Of a stretch of DNA of 64,000 nt, positions 50,812 to 61,160 are shown piece after piece. A program made the translations under genes and the position numbers. The stretch's first letter is position 1, and each line of letters starts with the position of its first letter. The stretch comes from an uncultured Peptococcaceae bacterium (GTDB lineage Bacteria > Bacillota > Peptococcia > Peptococcales > Peptococcaceae): the NCBI GenBank assembly GCA_900552455.1, contig URZX01000002.1:1-64000 (forward strand), given 5' to 3'. The notes below the pieces were generated by a model, which did not search any database, had not been told where the DNA came from, and worked only from the letters and a program-made list of their open reading frames with translations.

Positions 50812-51171
50812 TCACTCCACCGTCACGCGAAAGCAACAACGCTCACCGTCGCTTAAAACTGTTTCCAGAATCTCAACCTGTATCTTTTTCTCAGGCAGCA
50901 GGTTTTCCAAAATATACAATACGCTCTGGCGTGAGCACTCGCAATGAGCAGCGTCGGTGACCGAACCGTTCAACACATCCGGGCAAACGCAACGTGGATA
51001 ACCAATCTCATACACGCTGCCAGGCTCGATCATCTTGCCGAAGAATACATCCGTGTCGCCGTATTTCTCATACTGCGCATCTAGGTTACAACCACATGCC
51101 TCAAATTGTTGACGCTGAATCGGCAGCACGGTATCCTTCACGCATTTGATCGCTTTTTCTCTGTAGTCCAT
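50812..51171 (-). CDS. Small cysteine-rich protein, function unknown
   Basis: 119 residues with clustered cysteines (EACGCNLD, GYPRCVCPDVLNG, HCECSRQSV, ERCCFRV) that could bind a metal or Fe-S cluster. ATG 51171 has AAAGGA 6 bases ahead. It lies between an OYE-type reductase and the cat leader, all in one direction with short gaps, so it is probably part of the same transcript. I do not recognise the family with certainty. Confidence 0.65.
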   Translation of the reverse strand: MDYREKAIKCVKDTVLPIQRQQFEACGCNLDAQYEKYGDTDVFFGKMIEPGSVYEIGYPRCVCPDVLNGSVTDAAHCECSRQSVLYILENLLPEKKIQVEILETVLSDGERCCFRVTVE

Positions 51172-51196
51172 GGTTGTTCCTTTCTTCAAACGATTT

Positions 51197-52162
51197 TCAA
51201 AGGCGTGGCCGAAAGGCACAGCCCTTCTCCAGTTCGATCAGGCAACGATCGCAGGAAATGCAACGGGCCTCACAGCGATCTCCTGCCTGCCACCGTTTAG
51301 GCAAATCGGGTTCACGAAGCAACGGCCGTGACATGGCAAAATAGTCAACCCCTTCTTCCATTAATTTTTCCATTTCATCAGGATCTCGGTGTTCGCTGGT
51401 TAATATGATCGGTACGTCGAGACTGTGTCGCATTGCTTCATGTAATTGTGGATAGAGCCATTCCATCTCGATGGAATCTAGCCCTGCTTGCTCTAAAATT
51501 TTGCAAGTTTCCACACACTCCCCCAACGGCATGTCGGTATTATTCAGCTTAATTGAAATATGAAAATTCCCCAGCTGCTTGCGGATACCGCGAATAATTT
51601 CTGCAACAATACGTGAGCGCCCTTCTGCAGAACAGCCATAAGCGTCTGTGCGCTGGTTACGTTTAGGTCGCAGGAACTCACTCAGTAGAACCTTATGACA
51701 CCCATGTAGCTGCACGCCATCAAAACCTGCCTGCTTGGCGCGATTAGCAGCATCGATAAAACGCTGCACAACGGTGTCAATATCCACCTTTGTCATTTCA
51801 TTCACACTTATAGATCTATAGCATCCTGGCGCGAATTCCCGTTGAAAGATTCCCAATGCCAACTGCGGCATCACACGCGCACCCTGGCGGTGAATTCTGT
51901 CGACAAGTCGTGCATACTCAGGGATCAACGCATCATTTGAAAGACGCATCTCGCCATGAGTAAAAGGATCTTGCTCACTTACACCTGTAAAGCCCAAAAC
52001 AATCAACGCAACGCCACCCGCTGCCAGTTCTTCATACAATGCAAAATGAGCCTCAGACGGTCGCCCGTCATCTGTTGCCAGGCCATCTCCGGTCGCCGAA
52101 CGCACCAGTCTATTTTTCAGTTGGATTCCGCCTAGAGTGGTTGCATCAAATAAAGTTTTCAT
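51197..52162 (-). CDS. Single-domain OYE-family NADH:flavin oxidoreductase
   Basis: 321 residues forming only the FMN-binding TIM barrel (LFDATTLGGIQLKNRLVRSA; GFDGVQLHGCHKVLLSEFLRP; VDYFAMSRPLLREPDL), with a Cys-rich tail C-x3-C-x2-C-x2-C (CEARCISCDRC). It lacks the FAD/NAD domain of the proteins at 28502 and 33657. OYE-type enzymes reduce C=C bonds and sometimes nitro groups. It leads the operon that includes cat, which hints at a role in detoxifying a nitroaromatic or enone compound. Confidence 0.82.
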   Translation of the reverse strand: MKTLFDATTLGGIQLKNRLVRSATGDGLATDDGRPSEAHFALYEELAAGGVALIVLGFTGVSEQDPFTHGEMRLSNDALIPEYARLVDRIHRQGARVMPQLALGIFQREFAPGCYRSISVNEMTKVDIDTVVQRFIDAANRAKQAGFDGVQLHGCHKVLLSEFLRPKRNQRTDAYGCSAEGRSRIVAEIIRGIRKQLGNFHISIKLNNTDMPLGECVETCKILEQAGLDSIEMEWLYPQLHEAMRHSLDVPIILTSEHRDPDEMEKLMEEGVDYFAMSRPLLREPDLPKRWQAGDRCEARCISCDRCLIELEKGCAFRPRL

Positions 52163-52216
52163 ACATCATCACTCCCTTGAAAATATCAATATCGCCCAGT
52201 CAATTGTTCTCCTACC

Positions 52217-52222
52217 ATTATA
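52217..52222 (-). promoter_or_regulatory. Extended -10 of the OYE-cat operon
   Basis: TATAAT with a TGg extension on the minus strand, 55 bases before the OYE start. It lies just after the leuB terminator; no good -35 is seen. Confidence 0.5.
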
Positions 52223-52237
52223 CCATTTCTATCCATC

Positions 52238-52264
52238 AAAAAACCAGCGCCCAATGGACGCTGG
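52238..52264 (-). terminator. Terminator of the leu operon
   Basis: Stem CCAGCG (52244-52249) with CGCTGG (52259-52264), followed by six T on the minus strand. Confidence 0.85.
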
Positions 52265-52276
52265 TGGATGCCCCCC

Positions 52277-53328
<1,052 letters not shown>

Positions 53329-53332
<4 letters not shown>

Positions 53333-53817
53333 TGGCCCACCTTCGCTTTCACATAGTTGAGGAGATTGCCGGCTTCAACGATGTGCTGGATGAATTCCGG
53401 GAATTTCTCAAAATGGTAGGTTTCATTTTTTGTAAGGTTGGTGATGACGCCGTTTTCGAGATCGACATCCAACTCGTCGCCCTGATCGATGGCGCGAACT
53501 GCTTCCGGTGATTCGATGATCGGCAGGCCGATGTTGATGGCGTTGCGGTAGAAAATGCGCGCAAAGCTTTCCGCGATGACGCATTTGGTGCCGGCGACTT
53601 TGATGGCGATCGGCGCGTGCTCACGCGAACTGCCGCAGCCAAAATTGCTGCCGGCGACGAGCACATCTCCCGGCGCGATGGTGTTGGCGTAATCTGGGAT
53701 GACGTCCTCCATGCAATGGGCGCGCATATTTTCATCGCTGGCGTCGTTGAGGTAGCGCGCTGCGATGATGAGGTCGGTGTCGATGTTGTTGCCGACCTTC
53801 CAAGCTTTACTGCTCAT
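53329..53817 (-). CDS. leuD: 3-isopropylmalate dehydratase small subunit
   Basis: 162 residues of the short LeuD type ([46 protein letters not shown]). It pairs with LeuC to isomerise 2- to 3-isopropylmalate. GAGGAGG precedes ATG 53817, 3 bp after leuC. Confidence 0.95.
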
Positions 53818-53820
53818 ATA

Positions 53821-55083
53821 TTATACCTCCTCAGGATTCGTGATGTAGCCGGTGACGGCGCTGGCTGCTGCAACAGCTGGGTTACAGAGATACACTTCGC
53901 TTTCCGGATCGCCCATGCGGCCGACAAAGTTGCGGTTGGTGGTGGAAAGCGCGCGCTCGCCCTTGGCGAGGATGCCCATGTAGCCACCGAGGCAAGGGCC
54001 ACAGGTTGGCGTGGAAACGACGCCGCCAGCGTCGAGGATGGTCTGGGTGATGCCTTCTTTCATGCAGGCTTCGTAGACATCCTGGGTGCCAGGGATGACG
54101 ATGAGTCTGAGATATGGCGCAACTTTTTTGCCCTTGAGGATCTCGCCGGCGACGCGCATGTCTTCAAGACGGCCGTTGGTGCAGCTGCCGATGACAACCT
54201 GATCGATGGCGATCTTGTCGATCTCATCGACGGCATGGGTGTTGCTTGGCAGATGTGGGAACGCGACCTGTGGGCGCAGCGCTGCCAGATCGATGGTGAT
54301 CTCGCGGCGGTATTCTGCGTCGGCGTCTGCTTCATAAGCGACCACTTCGCCGTCAAAACGCTCTGCCAGATAAGCACGGCAAATATCGTCGACTGGGAAG
54401 ATGCCATTCTTCGCGCCACATTCGATGGCCATGTTAGCGATGGTGAGTCGGCTGTCCATCGAAAGATGCGCAAGACCGTCGCCGCAGAATTCCAGGCTCT
54501 GATACAGCGCGCCGTCCACGCCGATCATGCCGATCAGATAGAGGATGACGTCCTTGCCGGAGACATATTTATTCGTTGGTGCGCCAGTGACGGTGACCTT
54601 GATGGCTTCCGGCACTTTCAGCCAGGTTTCGCCGCTGATCATGGCCGCAGCGATGTCGGTGCTGCCCATGCCTGTGGAGAAGGCGCCGACGGCGCCATAG
54701 GTGCAGGTGTGGCTGTCGGCGCCGATGATGAGCTGACCAGCGCCGACGATGCCCTGTTCAGGCAGAAGGCAGTGCTCCACGCCCATCTTACCGACTTCAT
54801 AATAATGCTTGATCTGATGCTCCTTGGCGAAATCGCGGATCGCTTTGCACTGCTCGGCGCTCTTGATGTCTTTTGCTGGTGAAAAATGGTCCGGGATCAT
54901 GGCGATCTTCGTGTTATCGAAGACCGTATCCATGCCCACCTTGCGCATTTCACGAATGGCGACTGGGCCCGTGATATCGTTGGACAAAACCATGTCGACC
55001 TTGGCGGTGACAAGCTGACCAGCGTGTACTTCCGGAAGACCCGCGTGGGCTGCGATGATCTTCTGTGTCATTGTCATTCCCAT
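53821..55083 (-). CDS. leuC: 3-isopropylmalate dehydratase large subunit
   Basis: A 420-residue aconitase-family subunit of the short HacA/LeuC2 type, with [4Fe-4S] cysteines in VIGSCTNG and TPTCGPCLG and the substrate-site [10 protein letters not shown]. It starts 1 bp after the leuA stop. Confidence 0.95.
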   Translation of the reverse strand: MGMTMTQKIIAAHAGLPEVHAGQLVTAKVDMVLSNDITGPVAIREMRKVGMDTVFDNTKIAMIPDHFSPAKDIKSAEQCKAIRDFAKEHQIKHYYEVGKMGVEHCLLPEQGIVGAGQLIIGADSHTCTYGAVGAFSTGMGSTDIAAAMISGETWLKVPEAIKVTVTGAPTNKYVSGKDVILYLIGMIGVDGALYQSLEFCGDGLAHLSMDSRLTIANMAIECGAKNGIFPVDDICRAYLAERFDGEVVAYEADADAEYRREITIDLAALRPQVAFPHLPSNTHAVDEIDKIAIDQVVIGSCTNGRLEDMRVAGEILKGKKVAPYLRLIVIPGTQDVYEACMKEGITQTILDAGGVVSTPTCGPCLGGYMGILAKGERALSTTNRNFVGRMGDPESEVYLCNPAVAAASAVTGYITNPEEV

Positions 55084-55084
55084 A

Positions 55085-56638
55085 TCAGTTGTTCTCCTTT
55101 GATTGTTGATTCATTTCTTCCCAATGCAGGGCTTTGTTGATGGCGTTCAGATAGCTCTTGGCGCTGGCTTCAAGCACACTGGTGCTGAGACCGTGGCCAT
55201 TGAAGGTTTTGTTCTTGTAGAGAACCTTGATGTTAACATCGGCCTGCGCGTCGGTGCCGCCGGTGATCGCTTCGATGCGGTAGGTCTGCATGTCAAACGC
55301 GCCGCGATATTCTTCGCCGATGATCTCTTCAACGGCTTTGCAGGCTGCGTCGACAGGGCCATCGGAAAGAGTAGCGATCTCTTTGACTTCGCCGTCGAAT
55401 TTGACGCCGAGGGTTGCCGTGGAGGTCAGATCGGTGCCGGTGAACACATAGAGATGATCGAAAACGTACGCGTCATCGGCGGTCGCCATCTTGGCGTCGA
55501 TGAGGGCGATGAGGTCGTCGTCGAGGACTTCTTTTTTGCGGTCGCAGAGCTTCTTAAATTCGCTGAACGCTTCCTGCAGCTCGTCGCCTTCGAGATAGAA
55601 GCCGAGCTCGGCCATATGTACCTGGAAGGCGTGACGACCGGAATGCTTGCCGAGCACGAGATTGTCGGCGGTGATGCCGATGGTTTCCGGACTCATGATC
55701 TCGTAAGTTTCGCGTTTCTTCAGCACGCCGTCCTGGTGGATGCCGGATTCATGCAGGAAAGCATTGCGGCCAACGATGGCTTTGTTGGCTGGGATCGGCA
55801 TGTTCGTCGTCTGGCTGACGAGACGGCAGCTGCGGTAGATTTCGCGGGTGTTGATGCCGGTTTCGCACTGCAGCGCGTCTTTGCGCGTTTCGATCCCCAT
55901 GACGACTTCTTCGAGCGAGGTATTGCCGGCGCGTTCGCCGATGCCGTTCAGCGCCACCTCGATCTGGCGTGCGCCCTTGTGCACAGCTGCGAGGCTGTTG
56001 GCCACAGCGAGGCCGAGGTCGTTGTGGCAGTGAACGCTGAAGATCGCCTTGTCAGAATTTGGCGTGCCATCGATGACGGCTTTGATGAAATCGCCGTATT
56101 CCCATGGCACCGCATAACCGACGGTGTCCGGCAGATTGATCGTCGTTGCGCCGGCGTCGATGACGGCTTCAACGATGCGGCAGAGGAATGGGATCTCGCT
56201 GCGGGAAGCGTCCTCGCAGGAGAATTCGACGTCGTCGGTATAGGTCTTGGCGAGCTTGACGCCTTCCACCGCTTTTTCGACGACCTGATCTGGCGTCATC
56301 TTGAGCTTGTATTCCATATGGATCGGGCTGGTCGCGATGAAAACATGGATGCGCGATTTCTTCGCGCCCTTCAGCGCTTCGCCGCAGGCATCGATGTCCT
56401 TCTTGGAGCAACGCGCCAGACCGCAGATCGTGGATTCTGCGATGGATTCGGCGATCATCTTGACGGATTCAAAATCGCCAGGGGAGGAGATTGGGAAGCC
56501 TGCTTCGATGACATCAACGCCAAGCTTTTCGAGCTGACGGGCCACCGCCAGTTTTTCCTGTAAGTTCATGCTGCAGCCTGGGGACTGTTCCCCATCGCGC
56601 AGCGTGGTATCAAAGATAATGACTCTGTCTTTGCTCAT
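55085..56638 (-). CDS. leuA: 2-isopropylmalate synthase
   Basis: 517 residues: an HMGL-like catalytic barrel with [13 protein letters not shown] and [12 protein letters not shown], then the C-terminal LeuA allosteric domain (Leu feedback). It condenses acetyl-CoA with 2-oxoisovalerate, the first step to leucine. ATG 56638 is preferred over an upstream ATG that lies inside the T-box terminator. It is the first gene of leuACDB; no ilv genes are in the window. Confidence 0.95.
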   Translation of the reverse strand: MSKDRVIIFDTTLRDGEQSPGCSMNLQEKLAVARQLEKLGVDVIEAGFPISSPGDFESVKMIAESIAESTICGLARCSKKDIDACGEALKGAKKSRIHVFIATSPIHMEYKLKMTPDQVVEKAVEGVKLAKTYTDDVEFSCEDASRSEIPFLCRIVEAVIDAGATTINLPDTVGYAVPWEYGDFIKAVIDGTPNSDKAIFSVHCHNDLGLAVANSLAAVHKGARQIEVALNGIGERAGNTSLEEVVMGIETRKDALQCETGINTREIYRSCRLVSQTTNMPIPANKAIVGRNAFLHESGIHQDGVLKKRETYEIMSPETIGITADNLVLGKHSGRHAFQVHMAELGFYLEGDELQEAFSEFKKLCDRKKEVLDDDLIALIDAKMATADDAYVFDHLYVFTGTDLTSTATLGVKFDGEVKEIATLSDGPVDAACKAVEEIIGEEYRGAFDMQTYRIEAITGGTDAQADVNIKVLYKNKTFNGHGLSTSVLEASAKSYLNAINKALHWEEMNQQSKENN

Positions 56639-56906
56639 GGTCTCTAAACCTTCCTTCCAAATTAAAAATGCCCTTCTCGTCTCAGAATTTAGAGACGAAA
56701 AGGGCATGGATTCCGCGGTACCACTCTAATTGCCGCGCCAAAGCGCGACCACTCTCACTGCTAACGGGTGTGACCCGGCGATTTCTCGCAAAACTCAAAG
56801 GCGAGTTCAAAGATTAGCCGTCTGCGCTTTTCACCAACCAGCGCTTCTCTCTGACGACGCTTCTCCTACTACTCCTTATCATCGTTTATCACTTGGTATT
56901 CTCACT
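56639..56906 (-). promoter_or_regulatory. Leu T-box riboswitch leader of leuACDB
   Basis: The T-box AGAGTGGTACCGCGG lies at 56727-56713, and a terminator stem with T-run lies at 56706-56667. CTC at 56805-56803, in a loop of the stem I region, is the likely Leu specifier. Low tRNA-Leu charging would turn the operon on. Confidence 0.92.
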
Positions 56907-56912
56907 GCTACT

Positions 56913-56942
56913 ATTTTACCCACTGGAGCCTGTCCTTGTCAA
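56913..56942 (-). promoter_or_regulatory. Promoter of the leu operon
   Basis: On the minus strand TTGACA (56942-56937), 18-base spacer, TAAAAT (56918-56913). Confidence 0.82.
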
Positions 56943-57004
56943 GGAAAATTATAGTACAGCTTGAAACGATCACAGATAATTATACAACAGCAGCCTTAGT
57001 CGAT

Positions 57005-57610
57005 CTAGCGAATGTACTGGTGCAGGATAAATGGCTGCTCGTTTTCATCAAAACCATCCGTACGCGCACCGAGCCAGGTAAAGCCATTTTTCAAATAGAA
57101 GTGGCGCAGAAACTCCACGTCCTCACACTCCAAAAACTGCACCGTTCCGCCAACCTGCCAGCTGATCTTTTCAATCTCCTGCATGGCCAGATGGAGCAGA
57201 TCGCTGCCGCTGATACGGTCTTCTTTCGGCAAAGCGCTGTTCTTGCCGAGCTGCGCGATCAGATATGCCGCCGTTGAATACATCCCTGTGCCGGGATCCA
57301 GTTCACCAACACGCGCAATGCGTTTTGCCAATGTTTTGCTGATCATTGCTGCAGGAACAGACAGCGGTTTGACGATGATGGAAAAATAGCCAACGAGCTG
57401 CATATCTGACTGACGCAAGACCACATAGGTAATAGACTGTCGTTTACGAGAGAAGTCCATGGCATTTTCGCGGAGAAAATTTTCCACCGCCTGATTTTTC
57501 TCACACCGAAATGCAGCCAGCGTTTCTTTTACCAATTCTGCACCGAAACGCTCAGAAAAATCCAGCAAGGTCATGAACATATAGGAAGTCTTAGGTTGAT
57601 TTTCGTGCAT
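57005..57610 (-). CDS. GNAT-fold protein, probable toxin of a type II module
   Basis: 201 residues with weak GNAT features (YVVLRQSDMQLVGYFSIIVKPL; GGTVQFLECEDVEFLRHFYLKNGF). This resembles acetyltransferase toxins that block translation by acetylating aminoacyl-tRNA, but the acetyl-CoA loop (ARVGELDPGTG) is not a classic match. ATG 57610 follows AAAGG and lies 20 bp inside the end of the antitoxin-like gene, a typical coupled toxin-antitoxin arrangement. A non-toxin acetyltransferase remains possible. Confidence 0.65.
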   Translation of the reverse strand: MHENQPKTSYMFMTLLDFSERFGAELVKETLAAFRCEKNQAVENFLRENAMDFSRKRQSITYVVLRQSDMQLVGYFSIIVKPLSVPAAMISKTLAKRIARVGELDPGTGMYSTAAYLIAQLGKNSALPKEDRISGSDLLHLAMQEIEKISWQVGGTVQFLECEDVEFLRHFYLKNGFTWLGARTDGFDENEQPFILHQYIR

Positions 57611-57788
57611 TTTCTCTAAACCTTTCCACAAACGCGCGTTGTTCCTCCGGACTCAGATCGTCAAAACTCACTGCATTCACACGCTGTCTCGGATGCTCTG
57701 CACACCAGCGTTCAGATTCTTCGTAGGCATCAATGAAGCGCTTCGGGTCGTTGATGACAAAATTATGAAAGATGCTGGATGTAGCCAT
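57591..57788 (-). CDS. Small probable antitoxin (SIFxxFVIxDPK type)
   Basis: 65 residues, MATSSIFHNFVINDPKRFID at the N-terminus and a charged C-terminus. The SIF..FVI.DP pattern is common in small proteins encoded just ahead of GNAT toxins in gut Bacillota. AGGAGGTGAG precedes ATG 57788. The next gene starts inside its 3' end. The role is inferred from layout and pattern. Confidence 0.65.
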   Translation of the reverse strand: MATSSIFHNFVINDPKRFIDAYEESERWCAEHPRQRVNAVSFDDLSPEEQRAFVERFRENARKST

Positions 57789-57837
57789 TCTGCTCACCTC
57801 CTGACAATTTTTAATGATTCCGTGTTTATCTATCTCT

Positions 57838-57867
57838 ATTATACCCTGCCAGGACACATCCGGACAA
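57838..57867 (-). promoter_or_regulatory. Promoter of the toxin-antitoxin pair
   Basis: On the minus strand TTGTCC (57867-57862), 18-base spacer, TATAAT (57843-57838), about 50 bases before the antitoxin start. Confidence 0.62.
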
Positions 57868-57869
57868 GC

Positions 57870-57908
57870 AAAAAATCGCTCACACCGCGGCCTGGCGATG
57901 TGAGCGAT
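57870..57908 (-). terminator. Terminator of glmS
   Basis: Stem ATCGCTCACA (57875-57884) with TGTGAGCGAT (57899-57908), followed by six T on the minus strand. Confidence 0.88.
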
Positions 57909-57919
57909 GGTTGACGCGT

Positions 57920-59773
57920 TTATTCTACTGTGACGCTCTTGGCGAGGTTGCGAGGTTTGTCGATATTGCAACCGCGCACGAGGGCGGTGAAGTAGGCGAT
58001 GAGCTGCAGCGGAATGGCTGCGAGAACTGGAGAGATGAAATCCGGGCAGACTGGGATCTCGATAACGTGGTGGATCTTGGCGCTGATGTTCTGCTGGCCT
58101 TTCTGAACAACGGCGAGCACTTTGGCGCCGGAGACATCGCCGTTTTCGTCGACCATGCGGCTGATCATCTCTTCGGTGTTGCTCATGGTCTTGTCGAAGG
58201 TTTTCTGCTGCAGGGCGACAGAGATGACTGGCGTTTCGTCGCTGATGAGCGCGAGGGTACCGTGTTTGAGTTCACCGGCAGCGTAGGCTTCGGCGTGGAT
58301 GTAGGAAATTTCCTTGAGCTTCAACGCGCCTTCCTGAGCAACGGCCCAGTCCATGCCGCGACCGATGTAGAAAAGATCTTTGGCATCTTTATATTCTGCG
58401 GCGATGGCTTTGATGCGGTCGATGTTTTCCGGCGCAAGGATCTCTTCTGCCTGCTCTGGCAGCGCTTCGAGGGCGCGGAGCATGGTCTGCATTTCTGCTT
58501 CATCCACACGGCCGGATACATCGCCAAAATAGAAGCCGATGAGATAGAGCGCGATGAGCATGGAGGTGTAGGCTTTGGTAGAAGCAACGGAAATTTCCGG
58601 ACCTGCCCACAGATAGACGACCATGTCGGATTCGCGCGCAATGGAGCTGCCGACAACGTTGGTGATAGCGAGCACAGAGGCGCCGGCCGTTTTTGCTTCG
58701 CGCGCGCCTTCAAGGGTATCAGCGGTCTCGCCGGACTGGCTGATGACGATGACGAGGGTATTTTCGTCAAGCATTGGTTCGCGATAGCGGAATTCAGAGG
58801 CGACTTCGACGAAAACTGGGATCTTCAGCGTCTTTTCAAGGATGGTCTTGCCAACGAGACCAGCGTGATAAGCGGTGCCGCAGGCGACGATGTAGATCTG
58901 GTGCCATTTTTCGATGGTTGCTTTGTCAATGTTGATGTCATCGAGAACAACGTGATCTTCTTCAATGCGACCGGCGAGGACGCTGCCGAAGGTTTCGATC
59001 TGCTCAAAGATCTCTTTGATCATGAAATGATCATAGCCGCCTTTTTCTGCAGACTGGGCGTCCCACTGGATCTCGTCGACCATGAGGTGCTGCTCTGTAC
59101 CAGCAAGGTCGGTAACGTCGACATGGTCGGCGTAAACCTGAGCGATCTCGCCGCTGTCGAGATAAATGCAGCGACGGGTGTAGGCGAGCATGGCTGGTAC
59201 GTCGGAAGCGATGATGGTTTCTCCATCGCCGAGGCCGATGACGAGCGGGCTGTTCTTGCGGGTAGCGATGATGCGGTCCGGTTCATCGACTGCCATAACA
59301 ACGAGGGCGTAGGAGCCGGTGATGACCGCGAGCGCACGCTGCACAGCGGCGAAAAGATCGCCGTCGTAGAAAAGCTCGATGAGATGGGCGACAACTTCGG
59401 TGTCGGTCTCAGATTTGAAGGTGTGATCCTTGAGATAGGTTTCCTTGAGGCTCTGATAATTTTCAATGATGCCATTGTGCACAACGGCGATCTTGCCTTC
59501 TGGCCCGAGATGAGGATGGGCGTTTTTGTCGGATGGCTGGCCGTGGGTGGCCCAACGAGTGTGGCCTATGCCGACGTGCCCGGCGAGGGGATGATCAGCG
59601 AGGGCCTGTTCGAGATTGGCAAGTTCTCCTTTTCGTTTTTCGACGGTGATGGTATGATCTGCGAGGACTGCTATGCCTGCAGAATCATAACCGCGGTATT
59701 CCAGCTTTGCGAGCCCGGAGAGGAGCACGTCCTGCGCTTCTCTGGGGCCAATGTAACCAACGATTCCACACAT
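57920..59773 (-). CDS. glmS: Glucosamine-6-phosphate synthase
   Basis: 617 residues: N-terminal glutaminase domain with nucleophile Cys2 (MCGIVGYIGP) and two C-terminal SIS sugar-isomerase domains (VISQSGETADTLEGAREAK abbreviated; final KPRNLAKSVTVE). It makes glucosamine-6-phosphate from fructose-6-phosphate and glutamine for peptidoglycan. Only 20 bp separate it from scpB, so there is no room for a glmS ribozyme leader here. Confidence 0.97.
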   Translation of the reverse strand: MCGIVGYIGPREAQDVLLSGLAKLEYRGYDSAGIAVLADHTITVEKRKGELANLEQALADHPLAGHVGIGHTRWATHGQPSDKNAHPHLGPEGKIAVVHNGIIENYQSLKETYLKDHTFKSETDTEVVAHLIELFYDGDLFAAVQRALAVITGSYALVVMAVDEPDRIIATRKNSPLVIGLGDGETIIASDVPAMLAYTRRCIYLDSGEIAQVYADHVDVTDLAGTEQHLMVDEIQWDAQSAEKGGYDHFMIKEIFEQIETFGSVLAGRIEEDHVVLDDINIDKATIEKWHQIYIVACGTAYHAGLVGKTILEKTLKIPVFVEVASEFRYREPMLDENTLVIVISQSGETADTLEGAREAKTAGASVLAITNVVGSSIARESDMVVYLWAGPEISVASTKAYTSMLIALYLIGFYFGDVSGRVDEAEMQTMLRALEALPEQAEEILAPENIDRIKAIAAEYKDAKDLFYIGRGMDWAVAQEGALKLKEISYIHAEAYAAGELKHGTLALISDETPVISVALQQKTFDKTMSNTEEMISRMVDENGDVSGAKVLAVVQKGQQNISAKIHHVIEIPVCPDFISPVLAAIPLQLIAYFTALVRGCNIDKPRNLAKSVTVE

Positions 59774-59793
59774 TAGGAATCCCTCCTAGTGAT

Positions 59794-60366
59794 TTATTTC
59801 AAGTCAGTCGCTGCCTGGTCAGGCAGTGCATCTTTTAATTCAAAGTCAAAATTCTGGCACTGGTCGAATTTAGGCAGATCTTCGAGCCGTTTCAGGCCAA
59901 ATGCCACGAGAAATGCCACCGTCGTGCCAAAGACGACGGGCCGGCCTGGCTGATCAAGACGTCCCTGTTCTTCGATGAGTCCTCGCGCGAGAAGCTGCTG
60001 AATGGGGCCGTCAGATTTGACGCCGCGGATGTATTCGATCTGGCTGCGGGTGACAGGCTGTTTGTAAGCGATAATCGCCAGTGTTTCATAGGCGGCATGC
60101 GAAAGCTTTGTTTTCTTTTCAGATAAGGTTTTTTCGATATACGGCGCCACGGCAGGCGCTGTGGCAAACTGCCAGCCGCCGCCAACTTCGCGCAGTACGA
60201 TGCCGCGCTCCTCACGGCTGTAGTCTTCTGAAAGAAGAGCAAGCACTTCGCGCACGTCTGGCTCGCTGATCTCGCAGATCTTCGCGAGCTCGGCTGCACT
60301 CACAGGTGCTTCGGCGATGAAGAGCAGCCCTTCGATGATGGCTTTGTAAGATAGATCAATGAGCAT
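59794..60366 (-). CDS. scpB: ScpB, condensin complex subunit
   Basis: 190 residues with the winged-helix ScpB core (IEGLLFIAEAPVSAAELA; YETLAIIAYKQPVTRSQIEYIRGV; RGLIEEQGR). It works with Smc and ScpA in chromosome condensation and segregation. It lies 9 bp after scpA. Confidence 0.94.
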   Translation of the reverse strand: MLIDLSYKAIIEGLLFIAEAPVSAAELAKICEISEPDVREVLALLSEDYSREERGIVLREVGGGWQFATAPAVAPYIEKTLSEKKTKLSHAAYETLAIIAYKQPVTRSQIEYIRGVKSDGPIQQLLARGLIEEQGRLDQPGRPVVFGTTVAFLVAFGLKRLEDLPKFDQCQNFDFELKDALPDQAATDLK

Positions 60367-60375
60367 GGTGTCTCC

Positions 60376-61095
60376 TTAACACGCTTGAGGGCGCAGCCAG
60401 ATGTCTCCGAAGAGCTCATGCTGCACAGCGACGATCTCGTTCTGGCGAATGCATTCAAGGAGCGCCAGGAAAAAGGTGATGCGCTCGTCGGTGGAGCCGC
60501 AGTCACGCAAAATGTTCTGGAAGGTTGGACAGCGGGCTTCCTGGCAGAAGCGCAGCAGATTGTCCTTGAGGTCTTCGATGGAAAAGCTCATCTTTTCGAT
60601 GACCATGACCTGAGATTTTTCCTCGGTGTAGGCCTCGAGCACCTCAAAGGCTGCAAGGAGCAGGCGCGGATCAAGGCCGACAGGCGGCTCGATCTTTCTG
60701 TATTTTTCGCGCAGGGCGCTGAGGTCCACCTTACGCTGATAGTAATCGGCAGAACGGTCGCGCAGGCTCTCGAGGTCGCCAGCGAGCTCTTTGAAAAAGC
60801 GATAGGCGACAATCTGATCGACGAGGCTCTGGCGTGGATCCTCTTCTTCTGCTTCGCTGCGCCGCTTTGGCAGGAGCATTTTCACCTTGATGCGCACGAG
60901 CTGGGCAGCAAACAGCAGAAAATAGCTGGCAATCTCGAGGTTCATGCTCTGAGCGTCTTCCAGATACATGAGATATTGATCGGTCAGCTCGTTGATAGGA
61001 ATGTCGTAAACGTCAATTTTGTTTTTTTCCAGTAAATGCATCAACAGGTCCATCGGACCATCGAAATGATCCAGATGAAATTCGAGGGTTTGCAA
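60376..61095 (-). CDS. scpA: ScpA, condensin kleisin subunit
   Basis: 239 residues with the kleisin N-terminus (FHLDHFDGPMDLLMHLLEKNKIDVYDIPI) and C-terminal winged helix, including FLALLECIRQNEIVAVQHELFGDI (each abbreviated by position). The start appears to be TTG 61095, 8 bases after GGAGG; later ATGs would cut the conserved N-terminus. It heads scpA-scpB-glmS. Confidence 0.92.
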   Translation of the reverse strand: MQTLEFHLDHFDGPMDLLMHLLEKNKIDVYDIPINELTDQYLMYLEDAQSMNLEIASYFLLFAAQLVRIKVKMLLPKRRSEAEEEDPRQSLVDQIVAYRFFKELAGDLESLRDRSADYYQRKVDLSALREKYRKIEPPVGLDPRLLLAAFEVLEAYTEEKSQVMVIEKMSFSIEDLKDNLLRFCQEARCPTFQNILRDCGSTDERITFFLALLECIRQNEIVAVQHELFGDIWLRPQAC

Positions 61096-61128
61096 GGCCC
61101 TTCCCTCCTACTTTTACTAATCATTTCT

Positions 61129-61134
61129 ATTATA
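61129..61134 (-). promoter_or_regulatory. Extended -10 ahead of scpA
   Basis: TATAAT with TGc extension on the minus strand, about 34 bases before the TTG start. The -35 is weak. Confidence 0.5.
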
Positions 61135-61160
61135 GCATATTCAGTGTGAACAACAAACCT

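Noticed and set aside
56640-57625. Shared AAGGTTTAGAGA ahead of leuA and the GNAT gene as a common regulatory site
   Set aside because: Both are ribosome-site regions (AAGG) and the similarity is short; the leuA copy is also part of the terminator region.
57911-59776. A 621-codon plus-strand frame almost exactly opposite glmS
   Set aside because: GlmS is unmistakable on the minus strand and the antisense product has no recognisable family.
59774-59793. glmS ribozyme
   Set aside because: Only 20 bp lie between scpB and glmS, too short for the ribozyme.
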